Source of the DNA: Thermodesulfobacteriota bacterium
GTDB lineage: Bacteria; Desulfobacterota; Desulfobacteria; Desulfobacterales; JAUWMJ01
DNA: 39,043 nt
Assembly: GCA_034189135.1 (NCBI GenBank)
Contig: JAXHVO010000023.1
Coordinates: forward strand, 1 to 39,043
Direction of reading: 5' to 3'
Below, piece by piece: positions 1 through 7,102 of the stretch; the first letter of the stretch is position 1, and each line of letters starts with the position of its first letter. The translations under genes and the position numbers were made by a program. The notes under the pieces are model-generated. The model worked only from the letters and a program-made list of their open reading frames with translations, made no database searches and was not told the DNA's origin.

Positions 1-403
1 TATTAAGGGTTGAGCGAAGCGAATCCATATATGTAGATTAAGATGGTCGTTTTGGTATGATAAATGATTTGAAATGAGAAAAGATGGGCCGGAAAGCTAC
101 CGCGAAGCGGTTTCGTTCATCAGTAGGTTCGCTTAACCTTTGGTATTCTCAATAAAACGGTAGATATCAGTTGCGGAAATTCCTGCGATATTCGATTTAA
201 ATCACAGTTTACCAGGATTTGACAAACCGGGCGTTGCCGGTGTAACCTTCAGATATCCATTTGATATTTGCAATAAACTCATCGATTTTGATAGTTGGTA
301 ATTTCTCAATATATCACCACCTGAAAATATTTAAGGATTGATAGAAAAGTCTCAAATCCTTCTCTGCTAAAATTACTCATCTTTTAAAGAGATTGAAAAG
401 ACT
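1..403. other. Gene-free leader with decayed minus-strand coding remnants
   Basis: No intact gene is visible. Read on the minus strand between about 130 and 300 there are two short open stretches in different frames, one ending KWISEGYTGNARFVKSW-stop and one ending DIYRFIENTKG-stop, which looks like a frame-broken gene, but I cannot name the family. A small hairpin ACCGC-GAA-GCGGT lies near 100-112. Bases 9-15 read GTTGAGC, which fits the GTTRRRY core of an integron attC right end, but the rest of such a site would lie outside the window. Confidence 0.3.
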
Positions 404-1165
404 ATGTTTCATACAGGATCAGAACTTTTTGAAAGATTTAATTTATCTCTTGAATCTGAAATAATTTATTCTGACTATAGTAGAAGTATGATTTTCGTTT
501 ATCGACACGCAATTAAGTTCACAGACAAAGCAATCCTAATCCTATACCCGGCCAAAGACCATGGCGATTGGATTGAAGCTGAGAGCATTGATTTCAGCCC
601 TTGGGAGAACATAATCGGATTCCAGAATTTTCGAGGGAGTGATGCTATAGAGGAATTTTCACGCCCTGAAATAGACAATTGGCTCTCGACAATTCCTACT
701 TCTTGCCTCCAGTATCCATTCCTTTATGCCCGACAAGGCAAAGTCGCCTATATTGTTGAAGGGGTTCCGAAATCGGCACACAGCAGAAAAGGGAAAGAAA
801 GATTAAAACAAGAGGTCCTGAAACGAAAAGATCTAATACAAGAATATTTCGGATCACCAGCCACAGGCCCCGTAGAAATTATGATTGATATCTTCTCATC
901 AGACTTTAAGCGATTACCTGATGTGGACCGAGCATCAATAACAATCATGGATGCTTTTGAAGGAGCTGTTTATGAGAATGATAAACAAGTTAGGCATTTA
1001 CAGCCCCGTGTATTTTCATCCACTTCGGCATTTATAAAGCTCGAATGTCAGACAGAACCCATGGAGGGTTATACTGTTGAAAATATTACAGCGGGCTCAC
1101 TTTATCCTCTCGCTACAGGTGTTCTTGACTACTATGTAGTTCGAATAAATACATACAGAAGTTAA
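404..1165 (+). CDS. RusA-like Holliday junction resolvase domain protein
   Basis: A 253-residue protein whose C-terminal half resembles the RusA family of metal-dependent Holliday junction endonucleases. Residues about 121-140 (PKSAHSRKGKERLKQEVL) correspond to the basic N-terminal part of RusA. PVEIMIDIF near 156-164 is followed by LPDVDR (171-176), MDAFEGAVYENDKQV (182-196) and PRVF. E. coli RusA has the same order, with DLDN, a DAL segment and a DDAQ/DDxQ motif supplying the catalytic aspartates. Here the Asn after the first Asp pair is replaced by Arg, so catalysis is not assured. Residues 1-115 are an extra N-terminal region with no family I recognise; RusA itself is only about 120 residues. 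The gene ends one base before an attC-like site, which suggests an integron cassette. Start ATG 404 has a modest GAGATTG-type leader. Confidence 0.6.
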   Translation: MFHTGSELFERFNLSLESEIIYSDYSRSMIFVYRHAIKFTDKAILILYPAKDHGDWIEAESIDFSPWENIIGFQNFRGSDAIEEFSRPEIDNWLSTIPTSCLQYPFLYARQGKVAYIVEGVPKSAHSRKGKERLKQEVLKRKDLIQEYFGSPATGPVEIMIDIFSSDFKRLPDVDRASITIMDAFEGAVYENDKQVRHLQPRVFSSTSAFIKLECQTEPMEGYTVENITAGSLYPLATGVLDYYVVRINTYRS

Positions 1166-1228
1166 GCCAACAATTCACTGGTGCCGACCCAAAAAGCAGG
1201 GCGGCGCAGTTTGACCATTAAGTTTACG
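1166..1228 (+). mobile_element. attC-like integron recombination site (imperfect)
   Basis: Directly after the RusA-like stop codon comes GCCAAC, then an imperfect inverted repeat: left arm CTGGTGCCGACCC (1178-1190) and right arm GGGCGGCGCAG (1199-1209). The arms pair when one G and one A are left extrahelical, as in attC sites, where unpaired bases on the folded bottom strand direct the integrase. The right outer core (ATTAAGTTT) is a poor match to GTTRRRY, so the site may be decayed. Confidence 0.45.
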
Positions 1229-1234
1229 GTGGAA

Positions 1235-2317
1235 ATGGAAATGAAGCAACTTGAAAGTGGAACTGTCATATCAGACTCAGGCAAAGTTCTTCAATTCAGT
1301 ATCGACAACTTCGTTCAAAATATATGCCTTGCTGATAATTGTTTCATCTGTTCAGCGACGCGAGATGAAAGACAGTTCAATGATGAGCACATTATTCCTA
1401 GATGGGTCTTGAAGAAATACGAACTTTATCAGAAGTTTATCACACTGCCAAACGGTAAAAAATTTCGGTACGACAAGTACAAAATTCCTTGTTGTAAAGA
1501 ATGCAACGGTCTACTCGGTCAAACATTTGAAGACAAGATATGTGATGCACTTTCCAAGGACTTCGACACCTTCCGAATTTTTCTTTCCGAGCACTATCCG
1601 CTCTTATTTGTTTGGATGGCATTGATATTCCTGAAAACACACCTAAAAGACAGATTCTTTCGTGAGGAATTTACCAAGGAGGAGAAGATCAGCGATTCTT
1701 ATGACTGGGAGACGCTTCACCATATTCACTGTCTTGTTCTGGCAGTCTGTAACGGAATCGCTATTGATCCGAAGGCGCTGGGAACCTTGATAGTCTTACC
1801 TGTTGTAAAGTCAGATTTCTACGATCCATTCGACTATACAGACCTGTACTATTGTATGACCATGCTTATCAAATTCGGTGAAATTGCAGTCTTGGCTGTT
1901 TTGAATTACTCATGTGCCGCCATGAACATTCAAAAAGATATTCTTAAGCGTATTCGAGGTCGACTAAATCCGCTGCAACTTAAGGAGCTAGTAGTAAGAT
2001 TTGCGCACTGTAACATCTCATTGATAAACAGACCTGAATTCTTTACGTCTGTGGATACTAAACAAAACCTAATCAAGATTGAGGCGAAATTGCCAGAAAG
2101 GTTAGAAATTCAGGAATTCAATAGGAAGGAATATGGTGCAATGTTGTACGAGTTTCTCAAGCCTGTGCTCCAAAACTATAAAAGCCACAATAGGGAGTGG
2201 GAGGTAGAACACTTAAAAGCTGGCGATTTGTCATATCTATTTGACGAAAATGGAAAGTTCAATGAGCGTTCAATTGTTTTTAGAAATAAAAGTGGAAATG
2301 AAATAGTTGAAACCTAA
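1235..2317 (+). CDS. HNH-endonuclease-like zinc-binding protein
   Basis: About 360 residues, numbered here from ATG 1235. The N-terminal part has a Cys-x-x-Cys pair (NCFIC, C36 and C39), then DEHIIPRW with H52, then CCKECN with C87 and C90 followed by N91. This CxxC...EHIxP...CxxCN arrangement is typical of HNH nuclease-type zinc folds, often found in phage or defence-type genes. The remaining 250 residues are helical and unrecognised, so the substrate is unknown. The reading frame is open back to GTG 1181, but that codon lies inside the hairpin of the preceding attC-like site. ATG 1235 or ATG 1241 behind GGTGGAAATGGA is therefore preferred. The plus-strand position right after an attC-like site suggests a cassette gene. 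Confidence 0.55.
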   Translation: MEMKQLESGTVISDSGKVLQFSIDNFVQNICLADNCFICSATRDERQFNDEHIIPRWVLKKYELYQKFITLPNGKKFRYDKYKIPCCKECNGLLGQTFEDKICDALSKDFDTFRIFLSEHYPLLFVWMALIFLKTHLKDRFFREEFTKEEKISDSYDWETLHHIHCLVLAVCNGIAIDPKALGTLIVLPVVKSDFYDPFDYTDLYYCMTMLIKFGEIAVLAVLNYSCAAMNIQKDILKRIRGRLNPLQLKELVVRFAHCNISLINRPEFFTSVDTKQNLIKIEAKLPERLEIQEFNRKEYGAMLYEFLKPVLQNYKSHNREWEVEHLKAGDLSYLFDENGKFNERSIVFRNKSGNEIVET

Positions 2318-2664
2318 TCTGGCGTTTTACTCGGAATTTTGTTCCGCCTTGCTCCACACAATCCGCTTAACTATTCGATAAAGTACAGATACTCCAACAT
2401 ATCCAAACTTTGAGAGCCACCTAAAAAGTAGTGATATTTTATTGTCAATCGAAGCCCTAACTTGCTTTCCAATTGTTTCAAATCAAGTATAGGTCAGAGC
2501 AGATTATCTACTGCGTTGGTTCGGTTTTTAAGAAACTCGACATACTAATATTTATAGTCTAGTCCCTGAAAAATCACCCCGTTTTTTTATCACACTGATT
2601 TTTAGCGGGGGTAAACGAGCATTGGAGAGATGCCATCCGGCGCTTAAACTTTCTACAAATTTCT
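2318..2664. other. Intergenic region, no gene recognised
   Basis: Between the HNH-like gene and the convergent NRDE gene. It is AT-rich, with a small hairpin CGGAA-TTTTG-TTCCG near 2331-2346 and a separated CCCCG/CGGGG pair around 2577-2605 flanking a T-run. The only open frame seen is a minus-strand stretch of about 38 codons (ending EYLYFIE-stop) without a usable start. I see no promoter or RNA gene I would defend. Confidence 0.3.
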
Positions 2665-3450
2665 TTACACCGTGTCGGAAAGCTTTAGGCTGAATTTTCG
2701 GGTTTTTTGTTTTAAAGATCCGGTTTTTTGAGGGATAAATGAACGTTCGGTGAATGAGGCTTCATGGTTTCTGTCTATCAGTATAAGTGAGGACGAGCGT
2801 GTTCCGTAAATGTCACTGGTAATAAATACCGGAGAAAGTATTCGTTCCCAGTTAAGGTCGATACCCGTGTCCGGAAGTTTGCTGTCAGGGGCAACAGTCC
2901 GGTCGGCAAGGAGGCGGAAAATATCTTCAGCATTGATTGGTTTTTCTCCGGCAACAAGTTTTTTAAGACCTTCCTTTCCTTTTTCCACCTTTGGCCAGGG
3001 TGTATCAAGCAGGTGGTTGCTCAGGCCGTAAAGCCCGGGTTTCAGTTCTTTAATCTTTTCTGTTTTATTTGAATAGTAATACAGCTCGTTTTTGTCCCCG
3101 ATAAGCAGGTTGAACCCGTTATACCTGTATCCAATGGTTTTGACGTGTTTAAGATATGTTTTAGGAGCCTCTGTTCCCTTGAGATAATCACTGACCAGAA
3201 GACCGCGGGATGGCGCAGTTGGGTCGACCGGAGGCGGCTCACGAAAATTTGTAATAGCGGCAATTCGACCGGTTTTAGTTATTCCCAGCCAGGTTCCCTC
3301 TCCTTTAAGATCACGTCCGGCCAGCACAGCAGGTGCATCATCCCATAGCGCCAGTGGACTGGTAGGGCGATCATAAAATTCATCCCTGTTGGCTGCAAGG
3401 ATCAGCCGGTAATCAGGATGCTGGTGGTATGAAAAAATAATCAGGCACAT
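2665..3450 (-). CDS. NRDE family protein (TANGO2-like)
   Basis: A 261-residue protein opening with MCLIIFSYHQHPDYRLILAANRDEF-type sequence. An N-terminal Cys-2 and the NRDE motif define the NRDE/TANGO2 family (related to N-terminal nucleophile hydrolase folds). Further family signatures are GRDLKGEGTWLGI and AAITNFREP in the first 75 residues, and SRGLLVSDYL and GLSNHLLDTPWPK further on. The length matches bacterial members. Its biochemical role is not settled; eukaryotic TANGO2 is linked to heme or lipid trafficking. The start is supported by a GGAGAG ribosome-binding sequence just upstream on the minus strand. It is divergent from the thiolase gene, sharing a roughly 95-base intergenic region. 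Confidence 0.85.
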   Translation of the reverse strand: MCLIIFSYHQHPDYRLILAANRDEFYDRPTSPLALWDDAPAVLAGRDLKGEGTWLGITKTGRIAAITNFREPPPVDPTAPSRGLLVSDYLKGTEAPKTYLKHVKTIGYRYNGFNLLIGDKNELYYYSNKTEKIKELKPGLYGLSNHLLDTPWPKVEKGKEGLKKLVAGEKPINAEDIFRLLADRTVAPDSKLPDTGIDLNWERILSPVFITSDIYGTRSSSLILIDRNHEASFTERSFIPQKTGSLKQKTRKFSLKLSDTV

Positions 3451-3460
3451 TTTCTCTCCA

Positions 3461-3489
3461 TTGACCTGGTATGTATTAGTGTGTTATAG
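3461..3489 (+). promoter_or_regulatory. Putative sigma-70 promoter for the thiolase gene
   Basis: TTGACC (3461-3466), a 17-base spacer, then TTATAG (3484-3489), placing initiation near 3496, about 50 bases upstream of the thiolase ATG. It lies in the divergent spacer between the NRDE and thiolase genes. The -35 is a strong match and the -10 moderate. Confidence 0.45.
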
Positions 3490-3545
3490 ACCCTACACTA
3501 AATTTTGTTAAGTAAAAACTAAAAAATAATCAGGAGGTTTCGACA

Positions 3546-4832
3546 ATGAGAGATGTGGTAATTGTAAGTGGGTCCAGAACGGCTATCGGTTCTTTTGGCG
3601 GGGGATTAAAGAGTGTTCCTGTGGTCGAGCTTGGATCGATCGTAATGAAAGATGTTTTGAAACGGATTAAACTGAAACCGGTAATAAATGAACAAATGCA
3701 GGAAGCTGCACCGGATAAACTCAAAGACCAGGGAATGATCGACCTTGAAAAAAAATCGTACGATTTTGATGATGCTTTTGTTCCCGTGACCATAGATGAG
3801 GTAATTATGGGTAATGTGCTCCAGGCCGGACAGGGGCAGAATACAGCGAGACAATCCATGATCGGCGCAGGAATTCCAAAAGAGACTCCGGCATTTACCA
3901 TAAACAAGGTATGTGGGTCCGGGCTTAAAGCGATTGCACTGGGCGCTGCGGAAATAATGACAGGGGGATCAGACGTTGTTCTTGCAGGTGGTCAGGAAAA
4001 TATGAGCATGGCTCCCATGGCTTTACCAAAGGCTCGCTGGGGGCATAGAATGGAGCTTACCGGTAAAGGTGATATATATGATTTGATGGTGTTTGATGGA
4101 CTGTATGAAATTTTTTATGGCTACCACATGGGGCTGACCGCGGAAAACATTGCATCCACGTATGAGATCGGCAGGCAGGAGCAGGATGAGCTGGGTGTTT
4201 TAAGCCACTCCCGCGCGCGAATGGCGATCGAAGAAGGCATCTTCGGCCAGGAAATCGTTCCGGTGGTAATAAAGACACGTAAGGGTGAGATCGTATTTGA
4301 CGTCGATGAACGCCCCATGGAAACGAGCATGGAAAAAATGGCAAAATTAAGGCCGGCATTTAAAAAGGACGGAAGTGTAACAGCCGGTAATGCTTCTGGA
4401 ATCAACGATGCAGCAGCGGCAGTCCTGCTGATGAGCGCTGATAAGGCAAAAGAGATGAACCTTGAGCCAGTGGTGAAAATCAAAGCATTTGCTTCAGGTG
4501 GTGTTGATCCTGCCTACATGGGCCTTGGCCCTGTTCCCGCAGTGCGGAAAGTGTTAAAGACTGCAGGCATGACTTTGGATGATATTGACATGATTGAGTT
4601 AAATGAGGCCTTTGCAGCGCAGGCCATTGGCTGTATGCGTGAGCTCGGGATTGATAATGAAAGACCCAATGAGCTGGGAAGCGGTATCTCCCTGGGCCAT
4701 CCTATCGGATGCACCGGCGCCCGCCAGATGGTATCCGGAATGAACCAGATGAAGCGCAAAGGGTATAACACAGGTCTGATTACCATGTGCATCGGTGGAG
4801 GAATGGGTATGGCCATGATTATTGAGCGATAA
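3546..4832 (+). CDS. Acetyl-CoA acetyltransferase / thiolase
   Basis: A 428-residue thiolase, catalysing reversible acetyl-CoA condensation or thiolytic cleavage of 3-ketoacyl-CoA in the cytosol. The acyl-accepting Cys is C123 in INKVCGSGLKA. NEAFA (near 351-355), GHPIGCTGAR with H385, and CIGGGMGMA with C415 complete the active site. Start ATG 3546 follows AGGAGG at 3534-3539. Compared with typical thiolases of about 393 residues, whose first Cys is near 88-90, this one carries about 34 extra residues between positions 42 and 82, rich in Lys/Asp/Glu. Whether it acts in fatty acid beta-oxidation or in acetoacetyl-CoA synthesis cannot be decided, since no other beta-oxidation gene is adjacent. 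Confidence 0.9.
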   Translation: MRDVVIVSGSRTAIGSFGGGLKSVPVVELGSIVMKDVLKRIKLKPVINEQMQEAAPDKLKDQGMIDLEKKSYDFDDAFVPVTIDEVIMGNVLQAGQGQNTARQSMIGAGIPKETPAFTINKVCGSGLKAIALGAAEIMTGGSDVVLAGGQENMSMAPMALPKARWGHRMELTGKGDIYDLMVFDGLYEIFYGYHMGLTAENIASTYEIGRQEQDELGVLSHSRARMAIEEGIFGQEIVPVVIKTRKGEIVFDVDERPMETSMEKMAKLRPAFKKDGSVTAGNASGINDAAAAVLLMSADKAKEMNLEPVVKIKAFASGGVDPAYMGLGPVPAVRKVLKTAGMTLDDIDMIELNEAFAAQAIGCMRELGIDNERPNELGSGISLGHPIGCTGARQMVSGMNQMKRKGYNTGLITMCIGGGMGMAMIIER

Positions 4833-4846
4833 ATTGTCAGGTGGAT

Positions 4847-5011
4847 AGGCTGAAGACTGAAGACTGTCAGGAAAAAGCGCATCTAAAAGCCGTGTTTGAT
4901 GCAAGAATTACATTCCGCCAAACTACGGAAACCATACTTTTTCTTGCCCAGCGTAACCAGAGGGGAAGCATGGGTGCCCTCTTCAGCCTTCAGTCTAAAC
5001 AGCTTCAGCCT
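4847..5011. repeat. Imperfect inverted repeat, MITE-like
   Basis: AGGCTGAAGACTGAAGACTG (4847-4866) reappears inverted about 115-145 bases later as CTTCAGCCTTCAGTCT (4981-4996) and AGCTTCAGCCT (5001-5011). The interior holds a small palindrome TTCCGCCAAACTACGGAA. The element begins 15 bases after the thiolase stop. A non-autonomous repeat or a fold in the thiolase 3' untranslated region are both possible. The weak open frame running through it is probably not a gene. Confidence 0.35.
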
Positions 5012-5335
5012 GACTACATCGGTGATTACAGTCAAAAAAATAAACCTTGCTTACAGTTAAAAAGGATCTTAAGCCACCCTCATCCACAAAAATTAATAGA
5101 CTCACTTCATCTCTAACAAACGCTGAATCTCCAATTGAACATGCCGTTGGAAAGAGTAAGGTTATCATGCGATCGAATAAGCGTTACCCAAACCTTGCTT
5201 ATATTCATTCATGATATTTTCCTTCTAAAGGGTTTGGTATGTTGTAGATGTATAACATGCCATAAAGTCGGCAAAAGCCTCTCAATCAGTCCGCTGGTTG
5301 GAAAAATCTATAATACAGCTATAAGATCGCAGACG
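5012..5335. other. Intergenic region, no gene recognised
   Basis: Non-coding by appearance. The frame of the downstream GNAT is open upstream through this stretch, but its translation lacks protein-like character and precedes the conserved GNAT N-terminus. No convincing promoter, terminator or attC-like hairpin was found. Confidence 0.3.
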
Positions 5336-5833
5336 ATGAAAATACGAAGCGCGACACAAATAGATCTTCAAGACATTGCGGCGATTCATATCGAAAGTTG
5401 GAAAGATTCTTATTCGGATGTCCTACCAGCAGAATTCCTGGCCGAAAAAATCAATAGAGAACTTGAACGGTATTGGAATGAAGTTGAAATACAAAGTGAC
5501 GACATAATATTAGTGGCGGAGAAAGAATCACTGGTGGGGTTCGTAGCGGTTTGGTGTCGACCCATTCCATTCATAGACAATTTGCATGTGATACCATCTC
5601 AAAGATCTCAAAAAGTCGGATCTGCCTTAATGAAGGCAGTGGCGAAAGAACTTATCAACAAGGGGCACAAAACAGCTTATCTTTGGGTATTTGAAAGTAA
5701 TGAAAGAGCGATACGCTTTTACGGGCGATTGGGAGGCATCCAGAAAGAACAATCAATGAAAAACATATTCGGATATGATGTCCTAAGCCGAAAGATCGAA
5801 TGGTATGATGTATCCAAAATATGTGAGAACTAA
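5336..5833 (+). CDS. GNAT family N-acetyltransferase
   Basis: A 165-residue acetyltransferase using acetyl-CoA. The N-terminus MKIRSATQIDLQDIAAIH is the usual beta-1/alpha-1 start of GNAT enzymes, so ATG 5336 is chosen although the frame is open about 200 bases further upstream. VAEKESLVGFVAVW is the beta-4 region. DNLHVIPSQRSQKVGSALM is motif A, with the Q/R-x-x-G/S-x-G/A pyrophosphate loop written QRSQKVGSA, slightly degenerate. ESNERAIRFYGRLGG is motif B. The substrate is unknown. It has a weak ribosome-binding site and belongs to the run of small plus-strand cassette-like genes. Confidence 0.8.
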   Translation: MKIRSATQIDLQDIAAIHIESWKDSYSDVLPAEFLAEKINRELERYWNEVEIQSDDIILVAEKESLVGFVAVWCRPIPFIDNLHVIPSQRSQKVGSALMKAVAKELINKGHKTAYLWVFESNERAIRFYGRLGGIQKEQSMKNIFGYDVLSRKIEWYDVSKICEN

Positions 5834-6002
5834 TATACGTATGTTCGCTCAACAACAGAATTCAGGCTGACACCAGAAGCCGGCGGGATTTTTTCTCGAG
5901 TTCGAAAGGCTTCGGACGTTTTTTTGTGCATCCGATTCAGAGGTTGGCATGAGACGTAAATGTCAGAAGAAAAATTCAAGATAAGCTGGTAGTGGAAACG
6001 AT

Positions 6003-6329
6003 ATGCCAACAGAAAAGGCAGCCAAGGATTTAGCAAAACAACTCAGGAACGTAGGGCCCAAGCTGGCGGCAAAGTTAATTGAGGCGCGAATTGATTCCCC
6101 TGAAAAGCTGAGGCAGTTAGGGGCAAAGAAGGCATTTGAAAAAATGTACGCCGCTGGTGATTCGTATGGTGATTTTAACGCTGCCTATTTATATGCCTTA
6201 GAAGGCGCCATTCGCGATTGTGATTGGCTGAAAATTCCGAGCAAAATTAAGCAAAAATACAAGGAATACGCTCAGAGCCTTCAAACAAAGAAAAAGTTGA
6301 GGGCCAAAGTGATTAACTCAGGCGGCTAA
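6003..6329 (+). CDS. Lone TfoX C-terminal domain protein
   Basis: A 108-residue protein matching the TfoX C-terminal domain, a helix-hairpin-helix-like module. LRNVGPKLAAKLIEARI (16-32), SPEKLRQLGAKKAFEKM and the diagnostic AAYLYALEGAIRDCDWLKI (about 59-77) are in the family order. The N-terminal TfoX domain of the competence regulator is absent, as in many stand-alone bacterial members, some of which are mobile cassette genes. A Lys-rich tail (KKKLRAKV) is compatible with nucleic-acid binding, but function is unproven. Alone among small plus-strand genes, it gives no sign of a competence locus. Confidence 0.75.
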   Translation: MPTEKAAKDLAKQLRNVGPKLAAKLIEARIDSPEKLRQLGAKKAFEKMYAAGDSYGDFNAAYLYALEGAIRDCDWLKIPSKIKQKYKEYAQSLQTKKKLRAKVINSGG

Positions 6330-6435
6330 ATTGATGGCATTTCGATAATAAATACGATTTATGGATCTGTGACCTTTAAGAAATACCTGACGGTAAAAAC
6401 GCCACTGGTTAGCTCAACGTTTACTAAAGAGAATA

Positions 6436-7026
6436 ATGCAGGTTGATTATCTAGACTATTTACCAGATGATTTCACATCTTCAGCGATACAGCTTTATTT
6501 CAATGCACTCCAAGAGAAGTTTGCGCCGATTCTCAGCAGTGACGGCAGAGCACTACAAGCACTGGCAAGCAATATTGAGACAGGCAAATGTCTAGTTGCT
6601 ATCTATGACGAAAAGCTTGTGGGCATCATGGGTATTCAGACAAGCAAGGGTGGGTTTGTGAACCCAAGTCTGAAAGTTATGGTCAGGATATACGGAATAC
6701 TTGGTGGCATTCTTCGCATGGGTGGTTTGGCAATACTTCACCATATAACCACTACTGATGAGCTATATGTCGGTGGTGTCGCTGTAGCGCATGAGATGAG
6801 GGGAAAAGGCATCGGATTAGGTTTGTTCGAACTGCTGGAGCGGATTGCATTGAAAAAAGGTATCCGAACGATTTCTCTTGAAGTAATAGATACGAATCCA
6901 AGGGCTAAAACCCTATATGAACATCTCGGCTTTGTAGTAATGAAGACTAAAACAATCTGGCCGCTGAATTTATTCGTAAAGTTTCCTTTCAGATTGACAT
7001 CCCTTATGGTTAAAACGATAGGCTGA
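6436..7026 (+). CDS. GNAT family N-acetyltransferase
   Basis: A 196-residue GNAT. LVAIYDEKLVGIMGIQT (about 54-70) is the central beta-strand pair. LYVGGVAVAHEMRGKGIGLGL (about 112-132) is motif A with the canonical R-G-K-G-I-G acetyl-CoA loop. SLEVIDTNPRAKTLYEHLGF is motif B. The C-terminal tail of about 25 residues is hydrophobic and basic (WPLNLFVKFPFRL) and could touch a membrane. The substrate is unknown. The stop codon abuts a well-formed attC-like site, the expected layout for a gene cassette. Confidence 0.85.
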   Translation: MQVDYLDYLPDDFTSSAIQLYFNALQEKFAPILSSDGRALQALASNIETGKCLVAIYDEKLVGIMGIQTSKGGFVNPSLKVMVRIYGILGGILRMGGLAILHHITTTDELYVGGVAVAHEMRGKGIGLGLFELLERIALKKGIRTISLEVIDTNPRAKTLYEHLGFVVMKTKTIWPLNLFVKFPFRLTSLMVKTIG

Positions 7027-7080
7027 CCAACGTATCCAGCCGACGCGTTACGGGAAGCGCGGCTGACGCTTGTCGTTGAG
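7024..7080 (+). mobile_element. attC-like integron recombination site
   Basis: The strongest attC candidate. Outer pair CAACG (7029-7032 region) with CGTTG (7074-7078); inner arms CAGCCGACGC (7037-7046) and GCGCGGCTG (7057-7065) form a nine-pair stem with a single extrahelical A; terminal loop GTTACGGGAA. The outer ends read ACCAAC and GTTGAGA, near the RYYYAAC and GTTRRRY core consensus. It begins at the stop codon of the GNAT gene. Length of about 57 bases fits short attC sites. Confidence 0.6.
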
Positions 7081-7102
7081 ATGCTTGTGATAAGGAGATC
7101 AC

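Noticed and set aside
2318-2664. attC-like site after the HNH-type gene
   Set aside because: Only a 5-bp hairpin was found and neither outer core motif fits; too weak to call.
4841-5116. Open frame of 91 codons starting GTG after the thiolase
   Set aside because: It runs through the inverted repeat, has no ribosome-binding site, and its translation shows no domain or protein-like composition.
5135-5335. N-terminal extension of the first GNAT gene
   Set aside because: The GNAT fold begins at ATG 5336 (MKIRSATQIDL); the upstream translation is Cys-rich and unlike any GNAT N-terminus.
6330-6435. GTTAGCT/CAACGTT sequence before the second GNAT as a cassette boundary
   Set aside because: The bases do not satisfy the GTTRRRY/RYYYAAC cores with paired inner arms.
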